NCBI RefSeq assembly: GCF_014647915.1
Contig: NZ_BMQC01000003.1
Location: forward strand, 186,001 to 250,000
Direction of reading: 5' to 3'
DNA from: Pilimelia terevasa
GTDB taxonomy: Bacteria; Actinomycetota; Actinomycetes; Mycobacteriales; Micromonosporaceae
Length of the DNA: 64,000 nucleotides
Made by a program: the position numbers and the translations under genes. Positions within the stretch are counted from its first letter, which is position 1. Every line of letters begins with the position of its first letter. Below, piece after piece: positions 44,477 to 53,497 of the stretch. Below the pieces are notes generated by a model. It saw only the letters and a list, made by a program, of their open reading frames with translations. It was not told where the DNA came from and did no database searches.

Positions 44477-45553
44477 ATGGAGCAGCAGGACGGCACCGGG
44501 CAGGGGGGCGCGACGACCCTCGCCACGCCGCCCGCGTCGAAGGTCCCGCCACACCCGACGGACCCGGTCCGGCCGGGGACCGACGCGCCCCGCGGCCGGG
44601 CCGCCGAGGCAGGCGGCGCCACGGACACCCGCAAGACCGCCAAGTCCGGCAAGGCCGCCCGGTCCCGCAAGGCGGGCGCGCCCCGTCAGTCCGCCGGGTC
44701 TCCCGCGCCGGCCCCGGCCGCCGCGCCGCCACCGGCCGCCGCGGCGCGCCGCGCCGCCGGAAAGCGCAAGGCGGCCGGGAAGGCCGCGCCGGGCCGGGCC
44801 ACGGCCGCGGCCGAGCCCGCGGAACCGCCCAGGGCTGTAGTACCCCCCAAGCCCGCCGAACCACCCAAGCCCGCCGAACCACGCAAGCCGGCGGAACCGC
44901 GCAAGCCCGCCGAACCCCGCAAGCCCGTCGGACCGCCCGAGCCGGCGCAGCCGCCGACGCCCGCCGAGCCAGAGCCCACCGGGCCGCCCGAGCGGCCCGA
45001 GCGGCCCGAGCCGGTGCACCCGGAGCCCGTCCCCGATCCCGGCCCGGCCCCGTCGCCGACCCCGCCGAAGCCGGTGCCGCCGGGTCCCGCGCCGACTCCC
45101 CGGCCGGTACCGGCGCCACCGCCCGGTCCGATCCCGGCGCCGCCGCCCTCGCCGATCCCGGCGCCCCCGCCCTCGCCGATCCCGCCCGGCCCCGCGCCGG
45201 TGCCGCCGGGTCCCGGCCCGATGCCGGCGCCGCCGTTCCCGCCGCCGCTGCCCACGATGGGACCGCCCCCGCCGCCGCGCCCGCGCGGCCGCGGCACGAT
45301 GTACGGCGGCAGTACCGGCGTGAACCCGCGCCTGCCGGTCTTCGGCAACCCCGCGGTGGAGAACACCGGCTCGCTGACCGGCCACATCCTCGCCCACGGC
45401 CAGCTCGACCTGCCGACGCCGGAGAAGGAGACCCGCAAGGTCGTCGTCGTGGGCCTCTCCATGCTGGGCGCGATGATCGTCGTTGGGCTGATTGTCGGCC
45501 TGGTGGCCGGCAGCCAGGTGTCGGCCCTGGTGCACGCCGTGATCAACGGTTAG
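44477..45553 (+). CDS. Proline-rich membrane protein with Lys-Pro-Ala-Glu repeats
   Basis: A 358-aa protein with a Lys/Ala-rich basic N-terminal part (RKTAKSGKAARSRKAG), a long Pro-rich region with hexapeptide repeats of the KPAEPR type and later PPPSPIPA units, then a conserved-looking segment (NPAVENTGSLTGHILAHGQL) and one C-terminal transmembrane helix (residues 318-342). It is probably a tail-anchored or wall-spanning protein. No catalytic domain. ATG at 44477 preferred (GGGAG 5 nt upstream); ATG at 44423 is possible. Confidence 0.65.
   Translation: MEQQDGTGQGGATTLATPPASKVPPHPTDPVRPGTDAPRGRAAEAGGATDTRKTAKSGKAARSRKAGAPRQSAGSPAPAPAAAPPPAAAARRAAGKRKAAGKAAPGRATAAAEPAEPPRAVVPPKPAEPPKPAEPRKPAEPRKPAEPRKPVGPPEPAQPPTPAEPEPTGPPERPERPEPVHPEPVPDPGPAPSPTPPKPVPPGPAPTPRPVPAPPPGPIPAPPPSPIPAPPPSPIPPGPAPVPPGPGPMPAPPFPPPLPTMGPPPPPRPRGRGTMYGGSTGVNPRLPVFGNPAVENTGSLTGHILAHGQLDLPTPEKETRKVVVVGLSMLGAMIVVGLIVGLVAGSQVSALVHAVING
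44843..44939. repeat. 18-bp repeats encoding KPAEP(R/P)
   Basis: Five imperfect copies of an 18-bp unit (AAGCCCGCCGAACCACGC and variants) encode tandem hexapeptides in the proline-rich protein. Third-position differences between copies (GCCGGCGGAACCG, GCCCGCCGAACC) suggest the peptide repeat, not the DNA, is maintained. Confidence 0.75.
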
Positions 45554-45742
45554 GCGGACGGCGGGTTCGGCCCGTACACTCGACAGGTTGTTCGTGTGCG
45601 GAACCGTCTCTGGTGGCCGCGCCACGGTCGCCCACCCGGCGCCGCGGCGCGCGGGCCGCCGACCGGGAGGCGGCTGCCCGCGCCCCGCTCGCGGCGGCTG
45701 CCGCCGACCAGCGCCGGGCGCGCCCACCTCCGAGAGGTTCCC
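45554..45742. other. Leader region of the DEAD-box helicase gene
   Basis: A 189-bp gap. TACACT at 45575-45580 could be a -10 box, giving a leader of about 155 nt. It is rich in short inverted GC segments but shows no named RNA motif. Long leaders are usual for cold-inducible RNA helicase genes. Confidence 0.35.
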
Positions 45743-47032
45743 TTGTCGTCGTTCGCTGCCGCCCGCGCGTTCCCTACTCTCCTGGAGCCGACCGAGACCC
45801 AGTGCGGTGACGCGGCCACCCGCGCCCCCGCCGAGGTCCCGGCCGACTTCGCCGCCCTGGGCCTGCCCGCCCGCCTGGTCCGCGCGCTGGCCGCGGAGGG
45901 CATCGACACGCCCTTCCCGATCCAGGCGGCGACCATCCCCGACGCGCTCGTCGGCCGCGACGTGCTCGGCCGCGGGCAGACCGGCTCCGGCAAGACGATG
46001 GCCTTCGGGCTGCCGCTGCTGGCGCGCATGGCGAGGTTCGGGCGCTCGCTGCCGAACCGGCCGTTCGGCCTGGTCCTCGTACCGACCCGCGAGCTGGCCT
46101 TCCAGGTCGCCGACGCGCTGCGGCCGCTGGCCCGGCAGCTCGGGGTCTACCTGAGCACGGCCATCGGCGGGGTGCCCTACGACCGGCAGCTTGAGGCGCT
46201 GGAGCACGGCGTACACCTGATGGTCGCCACGCCCGGCCGCCTCGGCGACCTGGTCGAGCGCGGCGCCTGCCACCTCGACCGGATCGAGGTCACCGTCCTG
46301 GACGAGGCAGACCAGATGGCCGACATGGGCTTCCTGCCCGAGGTGACGGCGCTGCTGGAGAAGACCCCGGCGGTCGGCCAGCGGCTGCTGTTCTCGGCGA
46401 CGCTGGACAAGGACGTGGACGCCCTCGTCAACCGCTTCCTCGTCGACCCGGTGACGCATTCGGTGGACCCGTCCACCGCGGCCGTCGACACCATGGACCA
46501 CCACGTGCTCGTGATCCCGCCCCGGGAGAAGTTCACGATCACCGCGTCGATCGCGGCCCGGCCCGGGCGGACGATCCTGTTCGCGCGCACCCAGGCCGGC
46601 GTCGACCGGCTGGTGGAGCAGCTCGGCGAGGTCGGCGTCTCGGCCGGCGCGCTGCACGGCGGCAAGACCCAGCGGGTCCGCACCCGGACGCTCGCCGAGT
46701 TCCGGGAGGGCCGCACGAGCGTGCTGGTGGCCACCGACGTCGCCGCCCGCGGCATCCACGTCGACGGCGTCTCCCTGGTCCTGCACGTGGACCCGCCGCG
46801 GGACTCCAAGGACTACCTGCACCGGGCGGGCCGCACCGCGCGGGCGGGCGAGTCGGGGGCCGTGGCGACGCTGGTCCTGCCCAAGCAGCGCCACCAGACC
46901 ATGAAGATGCTGTCGACGGCGGGCGTGGCGCCGACCGAGACGAAGGTCCGCCCGGGCGACCAGGCGCTGGTCGACATCACGGGCGCCCGCACGGACCTGC
47001 CGGCGCGCCGCCGCAGCCAGTACGCCGCCTGA
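45743..47032 (+). CDS. DEAD-box RNA helicase
   Basis: The 429-aa protein has the full core: Q motif FPIQAATIPDALVGRD, Walker A GQTGSGKTMAFG, PTRELAFQVA, TPGRLGDLVERG, VLDEADQMADMGF, SATLDKDVDALV, ATDVAARGIHVDGVSLV and HRAGRTARAGESG. It unwinds structured RNA, probably in ribosome assembly or cold adaptation. The C-terminus is short, without an RNA-binding extension. The TTG start follows GAGAGG by 5 nt; upstream in-frame codons lack conserved sequence. Confidence 0.92.
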   Translation: MSSFAAARAFPTLLEPTETQCGDAATRAPAEVPADFAALGLPARLVRALAAEGIDTPFPIQAATIPDALVGRDVLGRGQTGSGKTMAFGLPLLARMARFGRSLPNRPFGLVLVPTRELAFQVADALRPLARQLGVYLSTAIGGVPYDRQLEALEHGVHLMVATPGRLGDLVERGACHLDRIEVTVLDEADQMADMGFLPEVTALLEKTPAVGQRLLFSATLDKDVDALVNRFLVDPVTHSVDPSTAAVDTMDHHVLVIPPREKFTITASIAARPGRTILFARTQAGVDRLVEQLGEVGVSAGALHGGKTQRVRTRTLAEFREGRTSVLVATDVAARGIHVDGVSLVLHVDPPRDSKDYLHRAGRTARAGESGAVATLVLPKQRHQTMKMLSTAGVAPTETKVRPGDQALVDITGARTDLPARRRSQYAA

Positions 47033-47066
47033 GCGCACCCCGCAGCCGCAGCCGCAGCCGCGGGCC

Positions 47067-47540
47067 TCAGCCGGGAGTGGCGGCGGCCGGCGGCTTGCGG
47101 TGCGGCTGGGGGCGCTGCTCCCACTTCGTGGACAGCGCGATCGTCGTGCGGGTCGAGGCGACCCCCGGCACCCGGTTGATCCGGCCGATCAACTGCTCCA
47201 GCTCGGCGATCGTGCCCAGTCGTGCGATGAGCAGGAAGCTCTCGTGCCCAGCCATGAAGTAGCAGGACTCGATCTCGGGCTGCTGGCGGAACCGGATCGT
47301 CATGTCCTCGATCTCGTGCCCCGGCTCCTGGACAATCATGATCATGGCGGTGACGCCCAGGCCGATCGCCTCGGGGTCGACGTCCGCGCGGTACGCCTTG
47401 ATGACGCCGGTGGACTCCAGCTTGCCGAGGCGGTCGTGGACCGAGGGCGGCGAGAGGCCGACCTGGCGGGCGAGTTCGGCGTAGGAGAGCCGGGCGTTGT
47501 CGCGGAGGAGCTCGATGAGCGTCCGGTCGATGGCGTCCAC
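47067..47540 (-). CDS. Lrp/AsnC-family regulator
   Basis: A 157-aa protein: N-terminal HTH (DAIDRTLIELLRDNARLSY, VGLSPPSVHDRLGKLESTGV) and C-terminal RAM effector domain (MIMIVQEPGHEIEDM, CYFMAGHESFLLIARLG). It probably senses an amino acid. The GTG at 47540 is chosen; TAGGGT ends 7 nt before it, indicating a leaderless mRNA, and an upstream extension is less family-like. It is divergent from bldC across an AT-rich gap. Confidence 0.9.
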   Translation of the reverse strand: MDAIDRTLIELLRDNARLSYAELARQVGLSPPSVHDRLGKLESTGVIKAYRADVDPEAIGLGVTAMIMIVQEPGHEIEDMTIRFRQQPEIESCYFMAGHESFLLIARLGTIAELEQLIGRINRVPGVASTRTTIALSTKWEQRPQPHRKPPAAATPG

Positions 47541-47547
47541 GGACGAG

Positions 47548-47553
47548 ACCCTA
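47548..47553 (-). promoter_or_regulatory. -10-like box of the Lrp-type gene, leaderless arrangement
   Basis: TAGGGT on the minus strand ends 7 nt before the GTG start codon. No clear -35. Confidence 0.35.
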
Positions 47554-47606
47554 GCGGGCGGGCGCGGCGGACCCGTCGCCGATACATAGCCGAATAATGC
47601 TCGCAA

Positions 47607-47631
47607 ATCTTACACATCGATAGTACAAGAT
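47607..47631. promoter_or_regulatory. AT-rich dyad between the Lrp-type gene and bldC
   Basis: ATCTT (47607-47611) and AAGAT (47627-47631) flank an AT-rich centre with ATCGAT, in the least GC-rich stretch of the window. The position suits a binding site for the Lrp-type protein or another regulator of bldC, whose promoter must lie in the following 100 bases. Confidence 0.35.
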
Positions 47632-47766
47632 AGTCGTTTTCCTCGTTTGTCGGACATTGCCTAATCCCGGTGCTCTAATGGGCGTACATCCCTATGGACG
47701 GCCCGTGTCATCACCCGAACGGGCGTAACTCACCTGAGCAGACCTCATCGACGCGAGGAGGGGACC

Positions 47767-47988
47767 GTGGACACGGGAGATCGTCTGCTGACGCCTGGCG
47801 AAGTGGCCGCGTTGTTCCGCGTCGACCCGAAGACGGTGACGCGGTGGGCGGCCGCCGGCAGGATCGGCAGCATCCGCACACCGGGCGGACACCGCCGGTT
47901 CCGGGAATCCGAGGTGCGCGCGCTCCTGGAGGGCGAGGCCGACTTCGACGCGCTGGACGGCGACTTCAGCGCCAACAGCACCTACTGA
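47767..47988 (+). CDS. bldC: BldC, MerR-like developmental regulator
   Basis: A 73-aa MerR-like DNA-binding protein: RLLTPGEVAALFRVDPKTV (HTH), RWAAAGRIGSIRTPGGHRRF (wing), followed by a short acidic tail. This matches Streptomyces BldC (68 aa), which controls entry into development by binding direct repeats. GTG start 4 nt after GAGGAGGGG. The gene is near-universal in mycelial actinobacteria, supporting the host assignment. Confidence 0.92.
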   Translation: MDTGDRLLTPGEVAALFRVDPKTVTRWAAAGRIGSIRTPGGHRRFRESEVRALLEGEADFDALDGDFSANSTY

Positions 47989-48036
47989 GCACTCTGCCGA
48001 CCCACACGCCCCCCGCACGGACGCGGTGTCCGGCCG

Positions 48037-48669
48037 CTAGTCCCGTGCCGCACCCAGCGTGCCGGACCAGCGCCGGAACAGGTCGTGCGGGACGCCGGCC
48101 GCGTCGAGCACCTTCCCCGCCACGAAGTCGACGAGCTGCGCCGCCGTGGCCTGCGCACCCGCGCCGTAGAAGCCGGGGCTGGCCGGCAGCACCACCGCGC
48201 CCGCGTCGTGCAGGGTGATCAGGTGCTCCAGGTGCCCCCGCGTCACCGGCGTCTCGCGCGGTACCACGACCACCGGGCGCCGCTCCTTGAGGTTGACCTC
48301 CGCCGCGCGCTGGAGCAGGTCCTTGGACAGCCCGATGGCGATGCCCGCGCAGGCGGCGGTGCTCGCCGGTACGACGATCATCCCGCGGGCCGGGTACGAA
48401 CCGCTGCTCGGGCCGGCCGCCAGGTCGCCCGCCGGCCAGTACCGCAGGTCGCCGCCCGCCGGCCGGCCCAGCCACGCGGCCAGGTCCCCGGCCCAGTGGG
48501 CGTCGCGGAAGGCGGCACCGGTCTCGTCGAGGATCGTCAGGCGCGCCGCCCGCGAGACCACCAGGTCCACGGGCGCGCCCGCGTCGAGCAGGCCGCGCAG
48601 CACCGCGGCGGCGTACGGCGTCCCGGAGGCCCCGGAGACGCCGACCACCCACGGCCGCCGTTGATCCAC
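48037..48669 (-). CDS. UbiX-like flavin prenyltransferase
   Basis: UbiX-type enzymes make prenylated FMN, the cofactor of UbiD decarboxylases. The 210-aa protein has the FMN site VVGVSGASGTPYAAAVLRGL, VVPASTAACAGIAIGLSKDL and RPVVVVPRETPVTRGHLEHL, then PGFYGAGAQATAAQLVDFV. It serves the UbiD-like gene at 51992-53449; in futalosine organisms this pair is thought to decarboxylate 1,4-dihydroxy-6-naphthoate. GTG start. Confidence 0.9.
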   Translation of the reverse strand: MDQRRPWVVGVSGASGTPYAAAVLRGLLDAGAPVDLVVSRAARLTILDETGAAFRDAHWAGDLAAWLGRPAGGDLRYWPAGDLAAGPSSGSYPARGMIVVPASTAACAGIAIGLSKDLLQRAAEVNLKERRPVVVVPRETPVTRGHLEHLITLHDAGAVVLPASPGFYGAGAQATAAQLVDFVAGKVLDAAGVPHDLFRRWSGTLGAARD

Positions 48670-48701
48670 CCGCCCATCCTCGCACCCGCCGCGGGCGCGG
48701 C

Positions 48702-50996
48702 TCAGGACAGGCGCGCGACGGCGTCCACGCCCACCAGCGGGCGGCCGGCCGGGGAGACGTTGACGATGCGGACGGTGTGCCTGCCGGCGGCCGGCCAGGT
48801 GTGGACGAAGACCTGCTGGCGCGGGGTGAGGCGGGCCGCGTACAGGTCCACCGTCGCGGCCTTCACGCCGTCGACGTAGACGGCCGCTCTGCCGCGGGTC
48901 GGCCCCTTCGCCGCGACCCAGCCCACCGAGCGGGTGCTGACCGGGTAGCTGAACGCCGCGCCGACCGTGCGGCTGAGCTGCTCGCCCCCGCCGACGTAGC
49001 CGGAGCCGGCCGCCGTGGTCCAGCCCCGGGAGTACCGGCTGTCGCGGGTGTGCTGGGCGTCCAGCGTCGCGGTCGCGGCGGGGCCGGCGACGACGTTGAC
49101 GTTCCAGCGGCAGTCGTACGCGGCCAGCGACCAGCGGGTCGCCTCGCCGGGCCGCACGGTGCCGCCGACCGACCGCGCGGTCGTGGCCGGCCACGAGCTG
49201 ACGCCGGGGATCCGGGTCAGGGTCTGCTGGCAGATGCCGCCGCTGTCGGTGACCCCCCAGCCGACCGCGACCGGTACCGCGGTGGTCGTCACCGGGCCGC
49301 GGGCCAGGCCCGGCAGGGGTGCGGGCGTGAGTGTCGGCGGGGTGCTGTCCACCACGATCGGCACCGCCGCGCCGAGGGTCTCGTTGCCGGCGCCGTCGCG
49401 GACCCGCAGCCGCAGGGTGTGGGCGCCGTGGGCGACGTCGACAAGGTCGAGGGACGAGGCGATCGCCGCGCCGCTGCGCACGACCGCCGCGGCGGCCACC
49501 CCGTCGATCTCGACGGCCACCCGGGCGATGCCCGAGCCGGCGTCCGAGGCGGCCCAGGAGACGGTGAAGTCGCTGCTGAGCTGCGCGTTCGCGCTCGGGT
49601 GGAGGACGGTGGCGGTCGGCGCGCTCACGTCCTGCGGACGGAGCACGGAGATGGTCGCGCCCGTGGGGTCGGCGGCGTCGACGCGGAAGCCGACGGCGCC
49701 GTCGGCGGACACCCAGAACTCCCCGGCGCCCAGTCCGCGCACGTCGGCGCTCCACAGCGGGTGGAAGTCGAGGACGGCGTACATCTCGTCCTCCGGGCTG
49801 GGCAGCGCGGCGTCGGTCCGGCGCACCACCAGCCCGCCGCCGGGGTACGCCGCGCCGTGGCCGCCGCCCCCGCCCAGGTACTGGCGGTCGTCGGTCCAGT
49901 CGTCGAGGCCGGTCGGGGTGCGGTACTCCAGGTGGTAGGTCAGGTCGCCGACCGGCACGACCACGTGGCGGACGCCCGTCGCGGCGCCGACCGGCGCCAG
50001 CCGCACCTGCGCGCCGGCCGTCACGTACTCCTGCGCGGCCGGCGGCAGCACGCCGAGCTGGGCGAGCCGGGCCGTGGACAGGTGGCCGACCCGGCCGTAC
50101 GGCGAGCTGCCCATGATGTCCCACGGGTCGTCGTAGGCGGCGACGGTGCACGAGTCCGACTGCGTGACGGGTAGGCCCCCGGCGGTGCAGCGCAGCCCGC
50201 CGGAGTGGTGCAGACCGAGGTTGTGGCCCAGTTCGTGGGCGAAGACCCGGACGTCGGCGTAGCTGTTCAGCCAGATCATCCCGTACGAGCCCCAGCCGGC
50301 GCCGACGGTGGCCAGGCCGGCCCACCCGCACCCGGCCGCGGGCGGGAAGTACGCCACGAGGTGGTGCGCCGGGCTCTGCGTCATCGTGCCGGCCAGCCGC
50401 AGCGCCTCGGTCTGGGCGCGGCCGGTCTGGGTGTTGCAGGTGGCGCCGTCCGGCATGGTGATCTTCGTCCAGGGCAGGGTGCGGTACGCGTTGACCCGCA
50501 GGGCCCCGTCGGTGACCTCGTCGTAGTAGGCATCGACGTCGCCGACCGCGGCCGCCAGCTCCGCGGACGTCGGCTCGCCGGCCGGGACCGCGGCGGTCGC
50601 CCAGTACATCGGCACGAGGGTGATCTGGTGGGCGCCGGGGGCCGCCGCCGCGGCGGCGGCCCGCACGACCCGGACGCCGGTGACCCGCGCCGCACCGGCG
50701 GCGAGCGCCCCGGCCAGCGCCGCGCCGGTCCGCCCGCCGCCGGTGCGGACCGTGACCTCCACGAGGCTGCGGCCGGGCACGCCCGCGACCGCCGACCGGG
50801 GTACCGGCACGTCCGCGCCGTCGATCCGCACGGTGGCCTGCTCCCGTGCGTGGCCGCCGTCGAACGCGTCGCCGACGGTGACCTGCAGCGGCCCGCGGGC
50901 GGTGACCTCGGCGGCCGCCGCCGCGGCCGGCGGCGCGGCGGCCAGTACGGCGAGAACGGCCGTGCCGACGACCCCGCAGATCCGTACCGCAGTCAT
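48702..50996 (-). CDS. Secreted metzincin-type metalloprotease
   Basis: The 764-aa precursor has a signal peptide (residues 5-27), a propeptide, and a zinc site HELGHNLGLHHS (HExxHxxGxxH, metzincin), followed by DIMGSSPYG with the Met-turn. The second half has Ig-like/beta-sandwich repeats (TATVLHPSANAQLSSDF, GHTL-type segments) and a C-terminal lectin-like beta-sandwich with VGWVAAKGPTRGRAAVYVDG. Such gene products are often annotated as reprolysin-like or M6/M12-like; the class cannot be fixed by eye. It interrupts the menaquinone block. Confidence 0.85.
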   Translation of the reverse strand: MTAVRICGVVGTAVLAVLAAAPPAAAAAAEVTARGPLQVTVGDAFDGGHAREQATVRIDGADVPVPRSAVAGVPGRSLVEVTVRTGGGRTGAALAGALAAGAARVTGVRVVRAAAAAAAPGAHQITLVPMYWATAAVPAGEPTSAELAAAVGDVDAYYDEVTDGALRVNAYRTLPWTKITMPDGATCNTQTGRAQTEALRLAGTMTQSPAHHLVAYFPPAAGCGWAGLATVGAGWGSYGMIWLNSYADVRVFAHELGHNLGLHHSGGLRCTAGGLPVTQSDSCTVAAYDDPWDIMGSSPYGRVGHLSTARLAQLGVLPPAAQEYVTAGAQVRLAPVGAATGVRHVVVPVGDLTYHLEYRTPTGLDDWTDDRQYLGGGGGHGAAYPGGGLVVRRTDAALPSPEDEMYAVLDFHPLWSADVRGLGAGEFWVSADGAVGFRVDAADPTGATISVLRPQDVSAPTATVLHPSANAQLSSDFTVSWAASDAGSGIARVAVEIDGVAAAAVVRSGAAIASSLDLVDVAHGAHTLRLRVRDGAGNETLGAAVPIVVDSTPPTLTPAPLPGLARGPVTTTAVPVAVGWGVTDSGGICQQTLTRIPGVSSWPATTARSVGGTVRPGEATRWSLAAYDCRWNVNVVAGPAATATLDAQHTRDSRYSRGWTTAAGSGYVGGGEQLSRTVGAAFSYPVSTRSVGWVAAKGPTRGRAAVYVDGVKAATVDLYAARLTPRQQVFVHTWPAAGRHTVRIVNVSPAGRPLVGVDAVARLS

Positions 50997-51067
50997 CGGT
51001 CCCCCGCCCTCGTCCGTCGCAGCGAGGGAGGGATCGGCGCGGCTGTCGGGCTCCTGAGCGCGCTGAG

Positions 51068-51928
51068 TCAGCGCCGGATCAGCATGTCCAACAGGGCGCA
51101 CAAAAACAGGGCGATACCGACAAAACCATTGGCGGTGAAGAAGGCGCGGTTGACCCGGGACAGGTCCGCGGGCGTGACGACGACGTGCTGGTACACGAAC
51201 GCGCCCGCCGCCAGGACCAGCCCGATCCACCAGACCCGGCCGAGACCGGCCAGCGCCCCGAACCAGACGAACAGCCCGAAGGTCAGCACGTGGACCGCGG
51301 CGGAGGCGCGCAGCGCGAACGGCACGCCGTACCGGGCCGGGACGCTGCGGACCCCGATCCGGCGGTCGACCTCGGCGTCCTGGCAGGCGTAGATCAGGTC
51401 GAAGCCGCCGATCCACAGCCCGACGGCCGCCCCCAGCACCCACGCCGGGCCGGTGCCCGCGAACGTGCCGGTGACCGCCAGCCACGCGCCGACCGGCGCC
51501 ACGAACTGCGCCAGCGCCAGGATGGCGTGCGGCCAGTCGGTGAACCGCTTGCCGTACGGGTAGACGACCAGCGGCGCGACGGCCAGCGGCGCCAGCGCCA
51601 GGCACAGCGGGTTCAGCGCGGCCGCGGCGCCGAGCAGCACCGCCAGCGACACCGCGGCCCCCGTCCAGGCGGTGCGGACGCTGACCGCCCCGGTCACCAG
51701 CTCTCGGCCGGCGGTCCGCGGGTTGCGGGCGTCCACGTGCCGGTCGATGATCCGGTTCGCCGCCATGGCGAACGTACGCCCGCCCACCATCGCCGCCGTG
51801 ACCAGCACCAACACCCCCCAGCGCACGCCGGGCCGCATGGCGGTCAGGGCCGCCAGGTACGCGAACGGCAGCGCGAACACCGAGTGCTCGATGGCCACCA
51901 GCCGCAGGAACGCCTTCACCGCTGTCAC
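51068..51928 (-). CDS. UbiA-family prenyltransferase (probable menaquinone pathway)
   Basis: The 286-aa membrane protein has eight or nine transmembrane segments and both Asp-rich motifs: NRIIDRHVDARNPRTAGRE and YACQDAEVDRRIG. UbiA enzymes attach prenyl chains to aromatic acids. Between UbiX- and UbiD-like genes it should be the prenyltransferase acting on 1,4-dihydroxy-6-naphthoate (MqnP-type). GTG at 51928 is listed; GTG at 51919 has better spacing from GGCGGAG. Confidence 0.9.
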   Translation of the reverse strand: MTAVKAFLRLVAIEHSVFALPFAYLAALTAMRPGVRWGVLVLVTAAMVGGRTFAMAANRIIDRHVDARNPRTAGRELVTGAVSVRTAWTGAAVSLAVLLGAAAALNPLCLALAPLAVAPLVVYPYGKRFTDWPHAILALAQFVAPVGAWLAVTGTFAGTGPAWVLGAAVGLWIGGFDLIYACQDAEVDRRIGVRSVPARYGVPFALRASAAVHVLTFGLFVWFGALAGLGRVWWIGLVLAAGAFVYQHVVVTPADLSRVNRAFFTANGFVGIALFLCALLDMLIRR

Positions 51929-51991
51929 TCCGCCAGTCTTCCCCGGTGGCGGCGCGCGGGCGCCCGCGGGGTGGCCGCCGACGCCGGGGCG

Positions 51992-53449
51992 CTACAGGCC
52001 GTACTCCCGCCAGCGCTTGTCGACCAGCGAGACCACCTCGGGCGACATGCTCATCTCCTCCGGCCAGCCCCGGTGGTACCCCTCGGCGGGCAGCTTGCGG
52101 GTGGCGTCCACGCCGGCCTTGCCGCCCCAGAACTGCTGGTACGAGGCGTGGTCGAGGTGGTCCACCGGCCCCTCGGTGAGCAGCAGGTCGCGGGCGTAGT
52201 CGACGTTGCCGAAGGCGCGGAAGGCGACCTGCGCGTAGTCGTGCACGTCGCAGTCCTCGTCGACCACGACGACCAGCTTCGACAGCGACAGCAGGTGCGC
52301 GCCCCAGATCGCGTTCATCACCTTCTGCGCGTGCTTGGGGTACCGCTTGCGGATCGACACGATCACGCAGTTGTGGAACACCCCCGCGGCCGGCAGGTCG
52401 TAGTCCACGATGTCCGGGATGAGGAGCTTGAGCAACGGCAGGAAGATCCGCTCGGTGGCCTTGCCGAGGCCGTGGTCCTCCTGCGGCGGGGCCGAGGTGA
52501 CGATCGAGTGGTAGATCGGCCGGCGGCGGGTGGTCATCGCCTGCACGTGCAGCACCGGGAACGGCTCGACCGGCGTGTAGAAGCCGGTGTGGTCGCCGAA
52601 CGGCCCCTCCGGCTGCCGCTCGCCCGGCTCCAGGTACCCCTCCAGGACGATCTGCGCCGACGCCGGCACCTGCAGCGGCACGGTCAGGCAGTCGACCATC
52701 TCGACGCGCTCGCCGCGCAGGAAACCGGCGAACAGGTACTCGTCGATGTCGCCCGGCAGCGGCGCCGTGGCCGCGTACGAGACGACCGGGTCGGCGCCGA
52801 TGGCGACGGCGACGGGCAGCCGCTGGCCGAGCCGCTCGGCGACGGCGTGGTGCGCGGTGGAGTCCTTGTGGATCTGCCAGTGCATCCCGAGGGTGGTGCG
52901 GGAGTGCTGCTGGAGGCGGTACAGGCCCAGGTTCCGCTTACCGGTCTCCGGGTGCTTGGTGTGGGTCAGGCCGAAGTTGTGGAAGATGCCGCCGTCGCCG
53001 GGCCACACCTGGAGGCCGGGCAGGCGGCCCAGGTCGACGTCGTCGCCGCGGTACACGACCTCCTGGCAGGCCGCGGTCTTGACCCTGCGCGGGGGTACGG
53101 CCTTGAGTTGCAGGACCTTGCCGAGGCCCTCGCGGATCCCGGACCAGCCGACGGGCAGCTCCGGGCGGACCAGGGCGCCGATCCGCGCGCCGATCTCGTC
53201 CAGCGACTCCACGCCCAGCGCCAGCGCCGTCCGCCGCGCGGTGCCGAACAGGTTGACCGCCACCGGCATGTCGCCGCGGGTGGGCTGCTCGAACAGCAGC
53301 GCCGGCCCGCCCGCCCGGACGGTGCGGGTGACGATCTCGCTCATCTCCAGCGTCGGGTCGACCGGGACCCGGACCCGGTGCAGTTCGCCGGCCCGCTCCA
53401 GGGCGCGCAGGAACTCGGGCAGGTCGGCGTACGGGAAACCACGGGCCAT
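51992..53449 (-). CDS. UbiD-family decarboxylase (probable menaquinone pathway)
   Basis: A 485-aa UbiD-type enzyme that needs prenylated FMN: FPYADLPEFLRALERAGEL, GDGGIFHNFGLTHTKHPETG, GEWQPEGPFGDHTGFYTPVE-like sequence (PEGPFGDHTGFYTPVEPFP) with the catalytic Glu/Arg region, and DVDYARDLLLTEGPVDHLD. In this context (mqnA, mqnE, UbiX-, UbiA-like genes) it is most likely the naphthoate decarboxylase of the futalosine route. ATG 8 nt after GGAGG; a GTG 18 nt upstream is rejected. Confidence 0.92.
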   Translation of the reverse strand: MARGFPYADLPEFLRALERAGELHRVRVPVDPTLEMSEIVTRTVRAGGPALLFEQPTRGDMPVAVNLFGTARRTALALGVESLDEIGARIGALVRPELPVGWSGIREGLGKVLQLKAVPPRRVKTAACQEVVYRGDDVDLGRLPGLQVWPGDGGIFHNFGLTHTKHPETGKRNLGLYRLQQHSRTTLGMHWQIHKDSTAHHAVAERLGQRLPVAVAIGADPVVSYAATAPLPGDIDEYLFAGFLRGERVEMVDCLTVPLQVPASAQIVLEGYLEPGERQPEGPFGDHTGFYTPVEPFPVLHVQAMTTRRRPIYHSIVTSAPPQEDHGLGKATERIFLPLLKLLIPDIVDYDLPAAGVFHNCVIVSIRKRYPKHAQKVMNAIWGAHLLSLSKLVVVVDEDCDVHDYAQVAFRAFGNVDYARDLLLTEGPVDHLDHASYQQFWGGKAGVDATRKLPAEGYHRGWPEEMSMSPEVVSLVDKRWREYGL

Positions 53450-53497
53450 GACGCCATCCTCCCGCACGCCCGCCGCGTCCTCCGCGGGTGGTCGGGC

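Noticed and set aside
45596-45742. N-terminal extension of the DEAD-box helicase
   Set aside because: The extra residues are Arg/Pro-rich and unlike helicase N-termini; the TTG at 45743 has a ribosome-binding site at good spacing.
41300-47038. A nearly 6-kb open frame on the minus strand upstream of mqnE, and similar very long open frames opposite other genes
   Set aside because: Very high GC removes stop codons from alternative frames. The translated sequence is Arg/Gly/Pro-rich noise with no domain, and real genes with clear families lie on the opposite strand (NlpC/P60, DEAD helicase).
47033-47066. GCAGCC hexamer repeats between the DEAD helicase and the Lrp-type gene
   Set aside because: Only about three copies in a 34-bp convergent gap; too short to call a functional repeat or terminator.
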